Counted from the first letter of the stretch, positions 1 through 9,605 are shown. The stretch is 64,000 nucleotides of DNA from Sphingobacteriales bacterium (GCA_947460245.1 CANHGL010000001.1:1-64000), one strand, 5' to 3'. Program-made: numbers and translations. The notes: generated by a model from the letters alone, not told the origin.

Positions 1-162
1 AGGGACTTCCCGATATGTATCGGGATAAACTTCTCGTCCCCCACATACGCTGATCGCTCTACCTTTACTTTGTGCGGGTGGAGGGACTTCCCGATATGTA
101 TCGGGATAAACTTCTCGTCCCCCACATACGCTGATCGCTCTACCTTTACTTTGTGCGGGTGG
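1..162 (-). repeat. Two identical 81-bp tandem units derived from the tRNA-Leu 3' end
   Basis: Positions 1-81 and 82-162 are identical base for base. The first bases of a third unit (163-169) merge into the tRNA-Leu gene and then diverge. Read on the minus strand, each unit has a linker of about 32 bases, then a GGGGG arm, a 33-base loop, and CCCTCCACCCGCA, which is the 3' T-stem and acceptor end of the neighbouring tRNA. The normal 7-base T-loop is replaced by a longer one holding a perfect hairpin (TCCCGAT/ATCGGGA). The array touches the window edge, so more copies may lie outside. It lies directly downstream of the tRNA, so it would be in the tRNA's transcript or trailer. Confidence 0.9.
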
Positions 163-233
163 AGGGACTCGAACCCCCATGGTTGCCCGCTAGATCCTAA
201 GTCTAGTGCGTCTACCAATTTCGCCACACCCGC
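154..233 (-). tRNA. tRNA-Leu (anticodon UAG)
   Basis: The minus strand folds as a full cloverleaf. The acceptor stem is GCGGGTG/CACCCGC with discriminator A at 154. The D-arm region resembles known bacterial tRNA-Leu, the anticodon stem is CTAGA/TCTAG with loop CTTAGGA (anticodon TAG), and the T-arm is GGGGG-TTCGAGT-CCCTC. The 3' CCA is not encoded. The variable arm is short for a class II tRNA. A TATCTTTG promoter element lies 11 bases upstream of the 5' end. Its last 16 bases are repeated at 73-88 in the adjacent tandem array. Confidence 0.95.
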
Positions 234-243
234 AAAAGGTGTG

Positions 244-251
244 CAAAGATA
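244..251 (-). promoter_or_regulatory. -7 promoter element of tRNA-Leu
   Basis: On the minus strand this reads TATCTTTG, an exact match to the Bacteroidota -7 consensus TAnnTTTG. It is placed so that transcription would start just before the mature tRNA 5' end at 233. No TTG at the expected -33 spacing was found. Confidence 0.6.
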
Positions 252-363
252 GGAATGTAAGTGAAAAGTAAAAAGACTAGAGCAAAAAAAATAGCAGAAT
301 AGTGGTTAATTGGCTTAAATAAAGATAAACTGCTCAAAAACTAAGCTTATTTGTTAATTAATT

Positions 364-371
364 TATCTTTG
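364..371 (+). promoter_or_regulatory. -7 promoter element of the OmpH-like gene
   Basis: TATCTTTG matches TAnnTTTG and lies about 70 bases before the ATG at 443. The element forms part of the right arm of a 9-bp inverted repeat (AAAGATAAA at 321-329, TTTATCTTT at 362-370). No well-spaced -33 TTTG is visible. Confidence 0.5.
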
Positions 372-442
372 CAGGGTATGGAGAAGTCAGAATATCGCTG
401 GTTGGCCCCCTATAATGTTTCATCTTTCAAAAATTACATCCT

Positions 443-1042
443 ATGAAAAACTTATCCTTAATATTGAATGCTATCCTTTTTGTTCTGGTGGGTGTGCTGT
501 TCTACTTACACTTCCAATCGCCGGGCAAAACGCAACAGACACAGCAGATCTTACAGGCAGACGGTAAAACTATCGCTATACCTCAAATTGCCTACGTAAA
601 TATAGACAGCTTTCAATCTCAATATGAATTTTTTAAGGTAAAACGAGCAGAACTGGAAGCCCGACAAAGCGCCATGGAAAGCGAATTGGGAAGAAGTGTG
701 AGCGCATTTCAGGGTAAAGTCGCCGTCCTACAGCAGAAAGCACAAACTATGACAGAAGAAGAAGGTATGGCAGCACAGCAGCGTTTGATGCAAGAACAAG
801 AAAAGATTGAACAACGCAAGCAAACTTTAGAAGCACAGTTTATGAAGGAAACACAGGACTTCAATATCAAACTACAAGAAATGATGATAGAATATCTCAA
901 GAAATACAATGCGGATGGAAGATTTACTTATATCCTTCCTTATTCACAGGAAACTATAAATCTATTATACGTTAACGAAATGAATAATATCACTGATGAT
1001 GTGGTAAAAGGGATGAACGAAGAGTACAAAAACAAAAAATAA
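443..1042 (+). CDS. OmpH/Skp-family periplasmic chaperone
   Basis: The 199-residue product begins with a lysine and a hydrophobic segment (residues about 4-22) that acts as a signal peptide or membrane anchor. The body is a long charged helix rich in Glu, Gln and Lys (about 60-150), typical of the OmpH/Skp tentacle coiled coil. The family binds unfolded outer-membrane proteins in the periplasm and hands them to the BAM machinery; this role is inferred from family resemblance. The phrase AYVNIDSFQSQYEFFK, just after the anchor, matches the usual OmpH start of the mature domain. The gene stands alone, with its own -7 element and a strong terminator at 1068-1098. Confidence 0.8.
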   Translation: MKNLSLILNAILFVLVGVLFYLHFQSPGKTQQTQQILQADGKTIAIPQIAYVNIDSFQSQYEFFKVKRAELEARQSAMESELGRSVSAFQGKVAVLQQKAQTMTEEEGMAAQQRLMQEQEKIEQRKQTLEAQFMKETQDFNIKLQEMMIEYLKKYNADGRFTYILPYSQETINLLYVNEMNNITDDVVKGMNEEYKNKK

Positions 1043-1067
1043 TACCTCTAAACATACGTGTAGTTAA

Positions 1068-1098
1068 AAGTTCAGGCAAGTCCTGAACTTTTTTTTTT
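1068..1098 (+). terminator. Rho-independent terminator after the OmpH-like gene
   Basis: A perfect 9-bp stem AAGTTCAGG (1068-1076) / CCTGAACTT (1082-1090) with a 5-base loop is followed by an unbroken T-run to 1098. It lies 26 bases after the stop codon and just before the rel/spoT start. Confidence 0.9.
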
Positions 1099-1126
1099 CA
1101 TTAGTAGATTGTATATTGTAGACTCT

Positions 1127-3352
1127 ATGCAGGTGGATACTCAAGCTGAAAAGCAGGCTATTTTAAAAGACTACAGGCAGCTCTTGCGCCTGGTACGCCC
1201 GCACATGCAAAAGGGTGATGAAGACAGAATCAGACATGCCTTTGAATTGGCACTCGATGCCCATAAAGATATGCGCCGGAAGAGTGGCGAACCTTATATC
1301 CATCATCCTTTGGCAGTAGCCAAGATTGTAGCCGGAGAAATTGGCCTTGGTACTACCTCCGTAATCTGTGCCTTACTCCATGACACAGTGGAAGACACCG
1401 AGATGACTTTGGATGATATCAAAAAGGAATTTGGTAATGCCGCTGCCAAAATTATTGACGGGCTTACAAAAATCAGTAAGATATCCCATCAGACAGCATC
1501 CATTCAGGCGGAGAACTACAGAAAGATATTATTAACGCTGAGTGATGATATTCGTGTTATACTGATAAAGATTGCCGATCGTTTGCATAACATGCGAACC
1601 CTCGACGGCATGAGCAGAAAAAATCAATTAAAGATTGCATCGGAAACCATCTACTTATATGCACCACTCTCCCATCGTTTGGGATTGTATTCCATCAAAG
1701 GAGAATTGGAAGATCTTGCGATGAAGTATACCGATACGGATAAATACAAAGAGATTGCTACTGCGCTGGAATCCACTAAAAAAGAAAGAGCAAAATACAT
1801 TAATGATTTCGTAAAGCCTTTACAGGAAGACATGAATAAAGCGGGCTTGAAAGCCAATGTATTTGGTCGTCCTAAATCTATTTCATCTATTTGGAATAAA
1901 ATGAAAAAGAAGCAGGTAGAGTTTGATGATGTATACGATAAGTTTGCTATCCGGGTTATTTTAGATTCTCCATTGGAAAAAGAGAAAGAAGATTGCTGGC
2001 GCGCCTATTCGATTGTTACTGATAAATATTCTCCTCAACCCAACCGAATGCGTGATTGGATTTCCCACCCTAAGGGTAATGGATATGAATCACTGCACAC
2101 TACGGTAATGGGCCCAGGGGGAAAATGGGTAGAAGTACAAATACGTTCTCAAAGAATGGATGAGGTAGCAGAGAAAGGGCTGGCAGCACATTACAAATAC
2201 AAAGAGAATAAATTTAAGTCGCAGAATACCGCAGAGGAAGCTATTGAAAGCTGGTTGATGCAAGTTAGAGAGTTCCTGAAAAATCCTGATTTGAATCCAA
2301 TTGAATTCATCAATGATTTCAAACTTCAACTCTATCAAAAAGAGATTTATATTTTTACGCCAAAAGGAGAATTAAGAATCTTACCATCAGGTGGTACTGC
2401 CTTAGACTTTGCATACTCGATTCATTCGAATATTGGAGACGGCTGTATTGGTGCAAAAGTAAATAACAAACTTGTGCCTATCAGTCATGTCTTAGTTAAC
2501 GGAGATCAGGTAGAAATTATCACCTCACGTAAACAGAGACCAAGTGAAGATTGGCTAAGTATTGTAACGACGTCTCGGGCAAAATCAAAAATCAAGAACT
2601 CCTTACGAGAGGAGAAAAGAAAAATAGCAGAAGATGGAAAGGAAATCCTCGAGAGAAAACTAAATCAGATAAAGGCTAACTATAATAATGATAACATCAA
2701 TGTGCTCACCAATTTCTTTAAAGCACCCAGTTCGATGGATTTATTATATGGAATTGCAAGAGGGAATATCAACTTAAATGAAATAAAACATTTAAAAAAT
2801 ATAGGAGGCAATTTAGAAATTGCAAAAATCGAAAAGAGCATCAGGACAGATGAATTCCAAGAGTTATCTCATAATACTGAGAATACCGAGATCCCTAAAA
2901 ATGCAGAACTTGTTATCTTCGATGAATCCTCTAAATTTCCTTATGAATTTGCCAAGTGTTGCGGAGCTATACCAGGCGATGATGTTGTTGGATTTATTTC
3001 AATTAATGGGGTAATTAAGATTCATAGAACCGGATGTCCGAATGTGATTAATCTAATGTCAAAATACGGATATAGAATTATCAAAACAAGATGGACTGCC
3101 AATACTACTCCTGCCTTCCTTACTACTGTAAAACTCAATGGACTTGATGATATCGGATTAATTAATAAAATGACAAATGTTATTTCCGGCGACATGAAGA
3201 TGAATATGCAATCTATCTCCATTGAATCAAAAGAAGGAATCTTTGAAGGCATTATTAAAGTGTTTGCAAAAGACAATAATCAGGTAACTAAACTCATTCA
3301 CAAGTTGAAAAACCTAGATGGTGTGATATCTGTTATCCGGGAAGAAATCTGA
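1127..3352 (+). CDS. Bifunctional (p)ppGpp synthetase/hydrolase, RelA/SpoT family
   Basis: The 741-residue product makes and degrades the alarmone (p)ppGpp during the stringent response. The domains run in the long-RSH order. An N-terminal HD hydrolase domain has YIHHP and HDTVED, so the metal-binding His-Asp pair is intact. The synthetase domain has GRPKSISSIWNKM and GYESLHTTV. A TGS domain follows (IYIFTPKGELRILPSGGTA), then a Cys-containing region and a C-terminal ACT domain. Because the HD motif is intact I call it bifunctional rather than a RelA-only synthetase. The frame extends upstream to a TTG at 1109, but the ATG at 1127 is the more likely start. It is the only such enzyme seen here. 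Confidence 0.93.
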   Translation: MQVDTQAEKQAILKDYRQLLRLVRPHMQKGDEDRIRHAFELALDAHKDMRRKSGEPYIHHPLAVAKIVAGEIGLGTTSVICALLHDTVEDTEMTLDDIKKEFGNAAAKIIDGLTKISKISHQTASIQAENYRKILLTLSDDIRVILIKIADRLHNMRTLDGMSRKNQLKIASETIYLYAPLSHRLGLYSIKGELEDLAMKYTDTDKYKEIATALESTKKERAKYINDFVKPLQEDMNKAGLKANVFGRPKSISSIWNKMKKKQVEFDDVYDKFAIRVILDSPLEKEKEDCWRAYSIVTDKYSPQPNRMRDWISHPKGNGYESLHTTVMGPGGKWVEVQIRSQRMDEVAEKGLAAHYKYKENKFKSQNTAEEAIESWLMQVREFLKNPDLNPIEFINDFKLQLYQKEIYIFTPKGELRILPSGGTALDFAYSIHSNIGDGCIGAKVNNKLVPISHVLVNGDQVEIITSRKQRPSEDWLSIVTTSRAKSKIKNSLREEKRKIAEDGKEILERKLNQIKANYNNDNINVLTNFFKAPSSMDLLYGIARGNINLNEIKHLKNIGGNLEIAKIEKSIRTDEFQELSHNTENTEIPKNAELVIFDESSKFPYEFAKCCGAIPGDDVVGFISINGVIKIHRTGCPNVINLMSKYGYRIIKTRWTANTTPAFLTTVKLNGLDDIGLINKMTNVISGDMKMNMQSISIESKEGIFEGIIKVFAKDNNQVTKLIHKLKNLDGVISVIREEI

Positions 3353-3405
3353 TAAAATAAATCAAGAAACATCAGTTTCTATATACTTCTTTCTATCTTT
3401 ACACC

Positions 3406-3870
3406 ATGGCTACCGACTCCAAATTACATGCAGAGGTAAAGCATATCTTCACCACTTATCTCGAACACAACAAGCAACGCAAGACGCCTGAGCGATTTTC
3501 TATTCTGGAAGAAATCTATAACCGTGAAGATCATTTTGATGCTGAAGAACTATACCTGCAAATGAAACGCAATTACCATGATGTAAGTCGGGCAACAGTA
3601 TATAATACCCTTGATGTTTTGGTGCAGTGCGAACTCGTTACCAAACACCAGTTTGGACAGAACCATGCGATGTACGAAAAATCATACGGAAACCGTAACC
3701 ATGACCATCTCATTTGTATTGACTGCGGACATGTTTTTGAATTCTGCGATCCACGATTACAGCAAGTGAAGAATTCTGCAGCAGATCTGTTTCGTCAGAG
3801 TATAAAGAATCATTCACTAACCCTTTACGGCAATTGCAATAAAGCAAATTGCGAACATAAAAAAGAATAA
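3406..3870 (+). CDS. Fur-family metal-dependent transcriptional regulator
   Basis: The 154-residue product has an N-terminal winged helix (about 10-85) with the Fur signature [13 protein letters not shown]. The dimerisation/metal domain follows, with [16 protein letters not shown], including the His-x-His and CxxC ligands, and a second Cys pair near the C-terminus (CNKANC). Fur proteins repress metal-uptake or peroxide-defence genes when metal-bound. Which metal or signal applies here cannot be told from sequence; both Fur and PerR-like roles are possible. It follows rel/spoT by 53 bases. A near-match TATCTTTA lies at 3394-3401, too close to the ATG to be a convincing promoter. Confidence 0.88.
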   Translation: MATDSKLHAEVKHIFTTYLEHNKQRKTPERFSILEEIYNREDHFDAEELYLQMKRNYHDVSRATVYNTLDVLVQCELVTKHQFGQNHAMYEKSYGNRNHDHLICIDCGHVFEFCDPRLQQVKNSAADLFRQSIKNHSLTLYGNCNKANCEHKKE

Positions 3871-3885
3871 GCTAAGTATCCTCCC

Positions 3886-3918
3886 AACAATAATAGGTTT
3901 GAAAGTCTAACTATTGTT
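3886..3918. terminator. Possible weak bidirectional terminator between fur and the FAD protein gene
   Basis: The 50-base gap between convergent genes holds an AT-rich hairpin: AACAATA (3886-3892) with TATTGTT (3912-3918), and an inner TAG/CTA. It lacks a GC-rich stem or a long T-run, so the call is tentative. Confidence 0.3.
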
Positions 3919-3921
3919 TAA

Positions 3922-5295
3922 TTAAATTTCAGTTTCCAATAATAATTTAGACAGCGTATTTGCCTGTGCTCGTATTTCCGGAACGGCTGTGGTTTCAAAT
4001 AGAACGCCTTTCAATCCGCTTCCTATAGTATAAAAATTAGGTAAAATCTGATGTGTTTTATTCAACAATCTCCCATCTGGCAAGACATTATAACCCAACC
4101 CTAATTCATCGGCACAAACCCACTCTTTTGCAAATAAGTTACGCATCAATAATGAATCATCGGGGCCCGGATATATCTGAGGACCAGTGCAATTTATAAT
4201 TTTATGAATTGCAATACTTTTAATCTCCAGGGTTTTTCTATCTCTATAGGTAACTGTAAATCCATCTGTCTCTGGTTTTATAGCAATTAGACGTCCGCTT
4301 AGGATATCCAACTGCTTCTTAGCCCTGAGTATCTGAATGATATCTGCACATATTACAGGTATACGATGTCGGGCCACCGCCCAGGCAGCATTGATATGTC
4401 TGAAAAAACGCTGCTTCTCTTTTAGTGAAAGCGTATTCCATATAGCAGGAATTGATGGTCTAAGTGAATCCAATACAACGCGCCAATCAATAACAGATTT
4501 AATCCCTTTGGTAATATGCTTTCTCACAATAGATAATAGTTTTCCTGCATCTCCCGCAACTAGCATTTCCTCTTTATAATCCGGATATTTTTGATGACGA
4601 CTACCCGGATTATGACTCAGGGGAAGATATCCATTTCGGGAAAGCGCATAAATATTTCCTTTATGCGACTGATGATAGAAATCTAATATCTTATCTACCA
4701 TAGTTAATCCAGTTCCAATAACAAGCACATCATCTGATTTCTTTAAGGTATCATTTAATCCGTTATCCCATGGATTTCTATGGTAGCCAGGACTTAGCGC
4801 ATAGGCCATATTTTCAACCCTGGGATGGGCCGGAAGAAAGTTACCCGGAACCAAAACCACACTATCCGTTAGTATATCATCATGATTGGCTAGTGATAAA
4901 CTATACTGATCACCTACCCTGCTAACATCATTCACTTCCGCAGTAATCAATGCTAAAGTAACTGACTGGTTATTTTGTAAAAAACTATCCAGATTTTCTT
5001 TGATGTATTGACCGTAAATCATTCTGGGAACAAAGTCGTACTCTGCATAAGTATGCCCTTTTTCCTTCAACCATTCATAAAAGCCCCCAGGATTATCCGG
5101 GAATAAGCCCATAGCAATAGCAGGCACATTGAGCAAATGATAAGCCTTATCCGTTGAATAAGCTGTACCCAAACCAAAAGAACCTGATTGCTCTATCCAC
5201 TTTATAGATACGGTATCCTTTTGGGCAATCCTGAGTAAATTCATGACTACCAAGGCCCCGGAGATACCTCCACCTATAATGCTAATCGACTTCAT
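3922..5295 (-). CDS. FAD/NAD(P)-binding protein, HskA/NAD_binding_9-like
   Basis: The 457-residue product starts with a Rossmann dinucleotide-binding fold, SISIIGGGISGALVVMNLL (GxGxxG type), followed by GLGTAYSTDKAYHLLNVPA. That pattern is typical of the FAD-NAD(P)-binding family often found beside siderophore or unknown oxidoreductase genes. A second nucleotide-binding motif, VLVIGTGLTMVDKIL, sits near the middle. The reaction and substrate cannot be named. I chose the ATG at 5295, where the Rossmann strand begins within a few residues; an upstream ATG at 5319 would add eight residues. The gene is monocistronic, convergent with fur and divergent from purA. Confidence 0.7.
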   Translation of the reverse strand: MKSISIIGGGISGALVVMNLLRIAQKDTVSIKWIEQSGSFGLGTAYSTDKAYHLLNVPAIAMGLFPDNPGGFYEWLKEKGHTYAEYDFVPRMIYGQYIKENLDSFLQNNQSVTLALITAEVNDVSRVGDQYSLSLANHDDILTDSVVLVPGNFLPAHPRVENMAYALSPGYHRNPWDNGLNDTLKKSDDVLVIGTGLTMVDKILDFYHQSHKGNIYALSRNGYLPLSHNPGSRHQKYPDYKEEMLVAGDAGKLLSIVRKHITKGIKSVIDWRVVLDSLRPSIPAIWNTLSLKEKQRFFRHINAAWAVARHRIPVICADIIQILRAKKQLDILSGRLIAIKPETDGFTVTYRDRKTLEIKSIAIHKIINCTGPQIYPGPDDSLLMRNLFAKEWVCADELGLGYNVLPDGRLLNKTHQILPNFYTIGSGLKGVLFETTAVPEIRAQANTLSKLLLETEI

Positions 5296-5487
5296 AGAAA
5301 TAATATTTCCCCTATGCATATTGCTCAGGAATGAAAATAGTACACAAGTATACTATTTTTTATACATACCCTATATGGTATATAGATTATGTAATTATAA
5401 AAATCAGAATTAATTTGAACCTACCACTATGCAATACCTTTTAAACAGTGGGGTAGAATTTATCCATATTAATTGTAATTACTGATT

Positions 5488-5495
5488 TAATTTTG
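5488..5495 (+). promoter_or_regulatory. -7 promoter element of purA
   Basis: TAATTTTG matches TAnnTTTG and lies 35 bases before the purA ATG. The 211-base divergent gap also holds ATACC-6-GGTAT (5366-5381), a short inverted repeat of unknown meaning. Confidence 0.5.
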
Positions 5496-5518
5496 CATTT
5501 TCAGAACTTAAATTCTAA

Positions 5519-6796
<1,278 letters not shown>

Positions 6797-6851
6797 TAGT
6801 CGCATGTAGTTTCCGAACAGCAATAGCTCGAAGTAGTGCGCAAATAAAAAG

Positions 6852-8138
6852 ATGAGAGTATTCCATTCATTTCCTGTTGAAGATATAGCAGACTTTAAGA
6901 ACCAGCTATTTTTAATGGCTGCTGAAAGCCATTATTACTGCTGCCTCGACGGCAATAATTATCCGGATTACCCTTACTCCACTTTTGAATCTTTCTTTGC
7001 CATAGAAGCATTGGATGTATGCTCAGTTTCTGAGAACTGCTTAGAGGCTATGACAAACTTTATGAGCTTACATCAAGACTGGATGTTTGGATTTATTAGT
7101 TATGACCTCAAAAATGAAATTGAGCCTCGTTTACAGTCTGCCAACCTCGATGGTATTATAAATCCAATGCTCCATTTTTTTGTTCCGAAGTACCTGATTA
7201 AAATAGAGCAAAACGAAGTGCAGATTGGGATAACAGAGGATAAACACCTTAATGAATTCAGGAAAAAAGTAGAGAAAAAATACCTAACAATCAATACGCT
7301 GCATACTGCACAGGTAGATATTAAGAATCGAATCTCTAAAGAGCAATATAAACGCACTGTAGATGAATTAAAAGCACATATTCAGCGCGGCGATATTTAT
7401 GAAATCAATTTTTGTCAGGAGTTTTATAGTAGGCCAGCCAGCATCGATCCGGTTACTGCATTTCACAAATTAAATCAGAACTCTAAGGCACCATTTACAT
7501 CTTTTTTCAAGAATGACGATAATTTTCTTCTGTGCGCCAGCCCAGAACGATTCCTGAAACGCATCAACAACAAACTTATTAGTCAGCCCATTAAAGGGAC
7601 ACGTAAGCGAAGCGCTATAGAGGAAGAGGATAAATACATAAGAGAAGAATTATATAAAGATGAAAAGGAAAGAAGTGAGAATGTAATGATAGTAGACCTC
7701 GTAAGGAACGACCTATCTAAGATTGCCAAAAAAAATTCTGTAGAAGTGGAAGAGTTATTTGGCATTTACAGTTTCCAACAAGTACATCAGATGATTTCAA
7801 CAATAACCTGCTCTATTGACGATGAAATTTCCTTTGCCACCATTATAAAAGCACTTTTCCCAATGGGGAGCATGACAGGAGCACCAAAGTTATCGGCTAT
7901 GCAATTGATAGAGCAGTATGAGCAAACCCAGCGTGGACTATTTTCTGGAGCATTAGGCTATATTACCCCACAAGGCAATTTTGACTTTAACGTAGTCATC
8001 AGGAGTATCCTTTATAACCAAAAGCAGCACTACCTATCTATACAGACAGGCAGTGCTATCACTATAGAATGTGATCCTGAGAAAGAATATGAAGAATGCC
8101 TACTTAAGGCAAAAGCGATGCTTAGCGCTCTGGAATAA
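6852..8138 (+). CDS. pabB: Aminodeoxychorismate synthase component I
   Basis: The 428-residue product belongs to the chorismate-binding family (TrpE/PabB/MenF). It converts chorismate plus ammonia to 4-amino-4-deoxychorismate for folate synthesis. The motif PIKGTRKR carries Lys248, the nucleophile position that separates PabB (PIKGT) from anthranilate synthase (PIAGT), so PabB is favoured over TrpE. Other family motifs are ENVMIVDLVRNDL and MGSMTGAPKLSAMQLIE near the C-terminus. No pabA or pabC lies beside it. It follows purA by 55 bases. Confidence 0.88.
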   Translation: MRVFHSFPVEDIADFKNQLFLMAAESHYYCCLDGNNYPDYPYSTFESFFAIEALDVCSVSENCLEAMTNFMSLHQDWMFGFISYDLKNEIEPRLQSANLDGIINPMLHFFVPKYLIKIEQNEVQIGITEDKHLNEFRKKVEKKYLTINTLHTAQVDIKNRISKEQYKRTVDELKAHIQRGDIYEINFCQEFYSRPASIDPVTAFHKLNQNSKAPFTSFFKNDDNFLLCASPERFLKRINNKLISQPIKGTRKRSAIEEEDKYIREELYKDEKERSENVMIVDLVRNDLSKIAKKNSVEVEELFGIYSFQQVHQMISTITCSIDDEISFATIIKALFPMGSMTGAPKLSAMQLIEQYEQTQRGLFSGALGYITPQGNFDFNVVIRSILYNQKQHYLSIQTGSAITIECDPEKEYEECLLKAKAMLSALE

Positions 8139-8161
8139 AAAAACCCTCCAAATGCGGAGGG
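8137..8161 (-). terminator. Rho-independent terminator of the SlyD-like gene
   Basis: The stem CCCTCC (8144-8149) / GGAGGG (8156-8161) has a 6-base loop. On the minus strand it is followed by seven T residues (8143-8137), which fits termination of the isomerase gene ending at 8183. Read on the plus strand it may also serve pabB, with a weaker T-tail. Confidence 0.8.
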
Positions 8162-8182
8162 CTGATTTTATCATAAGATATA

Positions 8183-8686
8183 TTAATGCTGATGTCCACC
8201 AGGACCGTGCACATGACCATGTTCCAATTCCTCTTTGGTTGCTGGCCTAACATCAGCGACTGTAACAGAAAAGTTTAGTTCTTTGCCTGCCATAGGATGA
8301 TTAAAATCCATGGTTACAGCCTCATCGGATATTGCACAAACTATACCCTGAAACTGATGACCCTGATCGTCCATCATTGGTAAGACATTACCGACCTTAA
8401 TAGCCTCAAAGTCCACGTTACCATCCTGATCTTTAAAACTATCAATAGGGATATTTGCAATATCCTGCTCATTTCTAACACCATATCCATTTTCTGCGGA
8501 TACTTTAAACTGAACTGCATCACCTATAGTCTTACCAATAAGGTTAGTCTCGAAATCGGCGAGCAACATACCTGAGCCATGAATGTACACCAATGGCTGA
8601 TCAGGCTTGGATTTATCGGCCGTAACTAACTGGCCATCTTTTTCTACTTGAAGTTCGTAGTGAACACTCACTACCATGTCTTTCAT
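8183..8686 (-). CDS. SlyD-like FKBP-type peptidyl-prolyl cis-trans isomerase
   Basis: The 167-residue product has the short-FKBP layout of SlyD. A split FKBP domain comes first (VVSVHYELQVEKDGQL, then PLVYIHGSGMLLADFETNLI), with an inserted flap domain and ALK-like NPMAG equivalent FNHPMAGKELNFSVTV. A His-rich tail, HGHVHGPGGHQH, resembles the SlyD metal-binding tail. The family speeds prolyl isomerisation, works as a chaperone, and can carry nickel or zinc. The start is uncertain: ATG codons exist at 8698 and 8686, and I use the second because it places the first strand as in SlyD. Confidence 0.87.
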   Translation of the reverse strand: MKDMVVSVHYELQVEKDGQLVTADKSKPDQPLVYIHGSGMLLADFETNLIGKTIGDAVQFKVSAENGYGVRNEQDIANIPIDSFKDQDGNVDFEAIKVGNVLPMMDDQGHQFQGIVCAISDEAVTMDFNHPMAGKELNFSVTVADVRPATKEELEHGHVHGPGGHQH

Positions 8687-8900
8687 AACTAATAACATAT
8701 TTTAAATTTTGTGTAAGATAAAATAAATAATAAAGAAATCTGGGATTTGGGAAGATTAATTGAGGATTTAAGGATAACAGCATGCTACTAAATAACTGAT
8801 AATATAAAATTTGCAATGGCGTATTCGTAATTTAAAATTAGAGCTGCTATAGTCTATATATATTTAATATGTGTGTAACAACAGATTAACGTTCAGCCAT

Positions 8901-8908
8901 TAATTTTG
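8901..8908 (+). promoter_or_regulatory. -7 promoter element of the histone-H1-like gene
   Basis: TAATTTTG matches TAnnTTTG exactly and ends 19 bases before the ATG at 8928. The rest of the 8699-8927 gap is AT-rich, and I see no gene or RNA in it. Confidence 0.55.
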
Positions 8909-8927
8909 TGGTACTAAAATAAAAAAT

Positions 8928-9605
8928 ATGAACTCCACAAAGAAATTTCAGGAAGCATTCGATGTTTTATTGAGTGACTTTAATGCTAAAGTTGAAGAGG
9001 TAAAAGATAATCTGCAACACTTGACTAGTGATGTGAAGGTTCAGGTAGAAGGACAGCGGGAAAATCTGCAGGAATACGGAAATAAGATTAAAGGAAGAAT
9101 TAATAAAGTTGTTCCGGTTGATAAAATAAGAGAAGGGTTATTGGCAGAAGCAGAAAATCTTGTAGATGATGCAAAAGTTAAAATTGAAAAATTATTTGAA
9201 TTCATTAACGAACAAGTAAACCAGGGAGACAGAAGTGCGAACAGCGCTGCTGCAAAGTTTACCAGAAGTGCTGAACGAGCAACTGCAAGTATTGAAAAGC
9301 GCGTTAAGAAAACCACCCAAGAATTACAGAAAGATGTAAAGAAGGTAACCAACAAGGTAGATAAGAGCGTAAATAAAGTAGCCAATAAATTAGAAAAGGG
9401 TGTAGAGAAGGCCGCTGAGAAAGTAAAAGCATCTATTGAGAAGGCAGGAGGTAAAGTTACCAAGAAAGCGGCTGCGTCTAAAAAGGCTGCAGCAAAGAAA
9501 ACAGTAACAACTGCAACAAAGAAAACAGCTGTACCAGTTAAGAATACAGCAACAAAGAAAGCACCTGTAAAGAAGCCAGTAGCTAAAAAGAAGGTTTCTA
9601 AATAA
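8928..9605 (+). CDS. Lys/Ala-rich coiled-coil protein with histone-H1-like tail
   Basis: The 225-residue product has no assigned enzyme motif. Residues about 1-90 form a charged amphipathic helix region. Residues about 105-155 contain short degenerate heptad-like repeats of the form KKVTNKVDKSVNKVANKLEK. The last 70 residues are almost only Lys, Ala, Thr, Val and Pro (KKAAAKK-type blocks), as in bacterial histone-H1-like and AlgP-like proteins. The first half also resembles phasin or apolipoprotein-type helical proteins. DNA binding or nucleoid compaction is an inference from composition alone. It has its own promoter element and terminator. Confidence 0.6.
   Translation: MNSTKKFQEAFDVLLSDFNAKVEEVKDNLQHLTSDVKVQVEGQRENLQEYGNKIKGRINKVVPVDKIREGLLAEAENLVDDAKVKIEKLFEFINEQVNQGDRSANSAAAKFTRSAERATASIEKRVKKTTQELQKDVKKVTNKVDKSVNKVANKLEKGVEKAAEKVKASIEKAGGKVTKKAAASKKAAAKKTVTTATKKTAVPVKNTATKKAPVKKPVAKKKVSK

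Noticed and set aside
1-162. CRISPR array
   Set aside because: The units are fully identical without variable spacers, and they derive from the tRNA.
70-252. 60-residue plus-strand ORF across the tRNA-Leu and the tandem array
   Set aside because: It is made of repeat units and tRNA sequence read on the wrong strand; no protein-like features.
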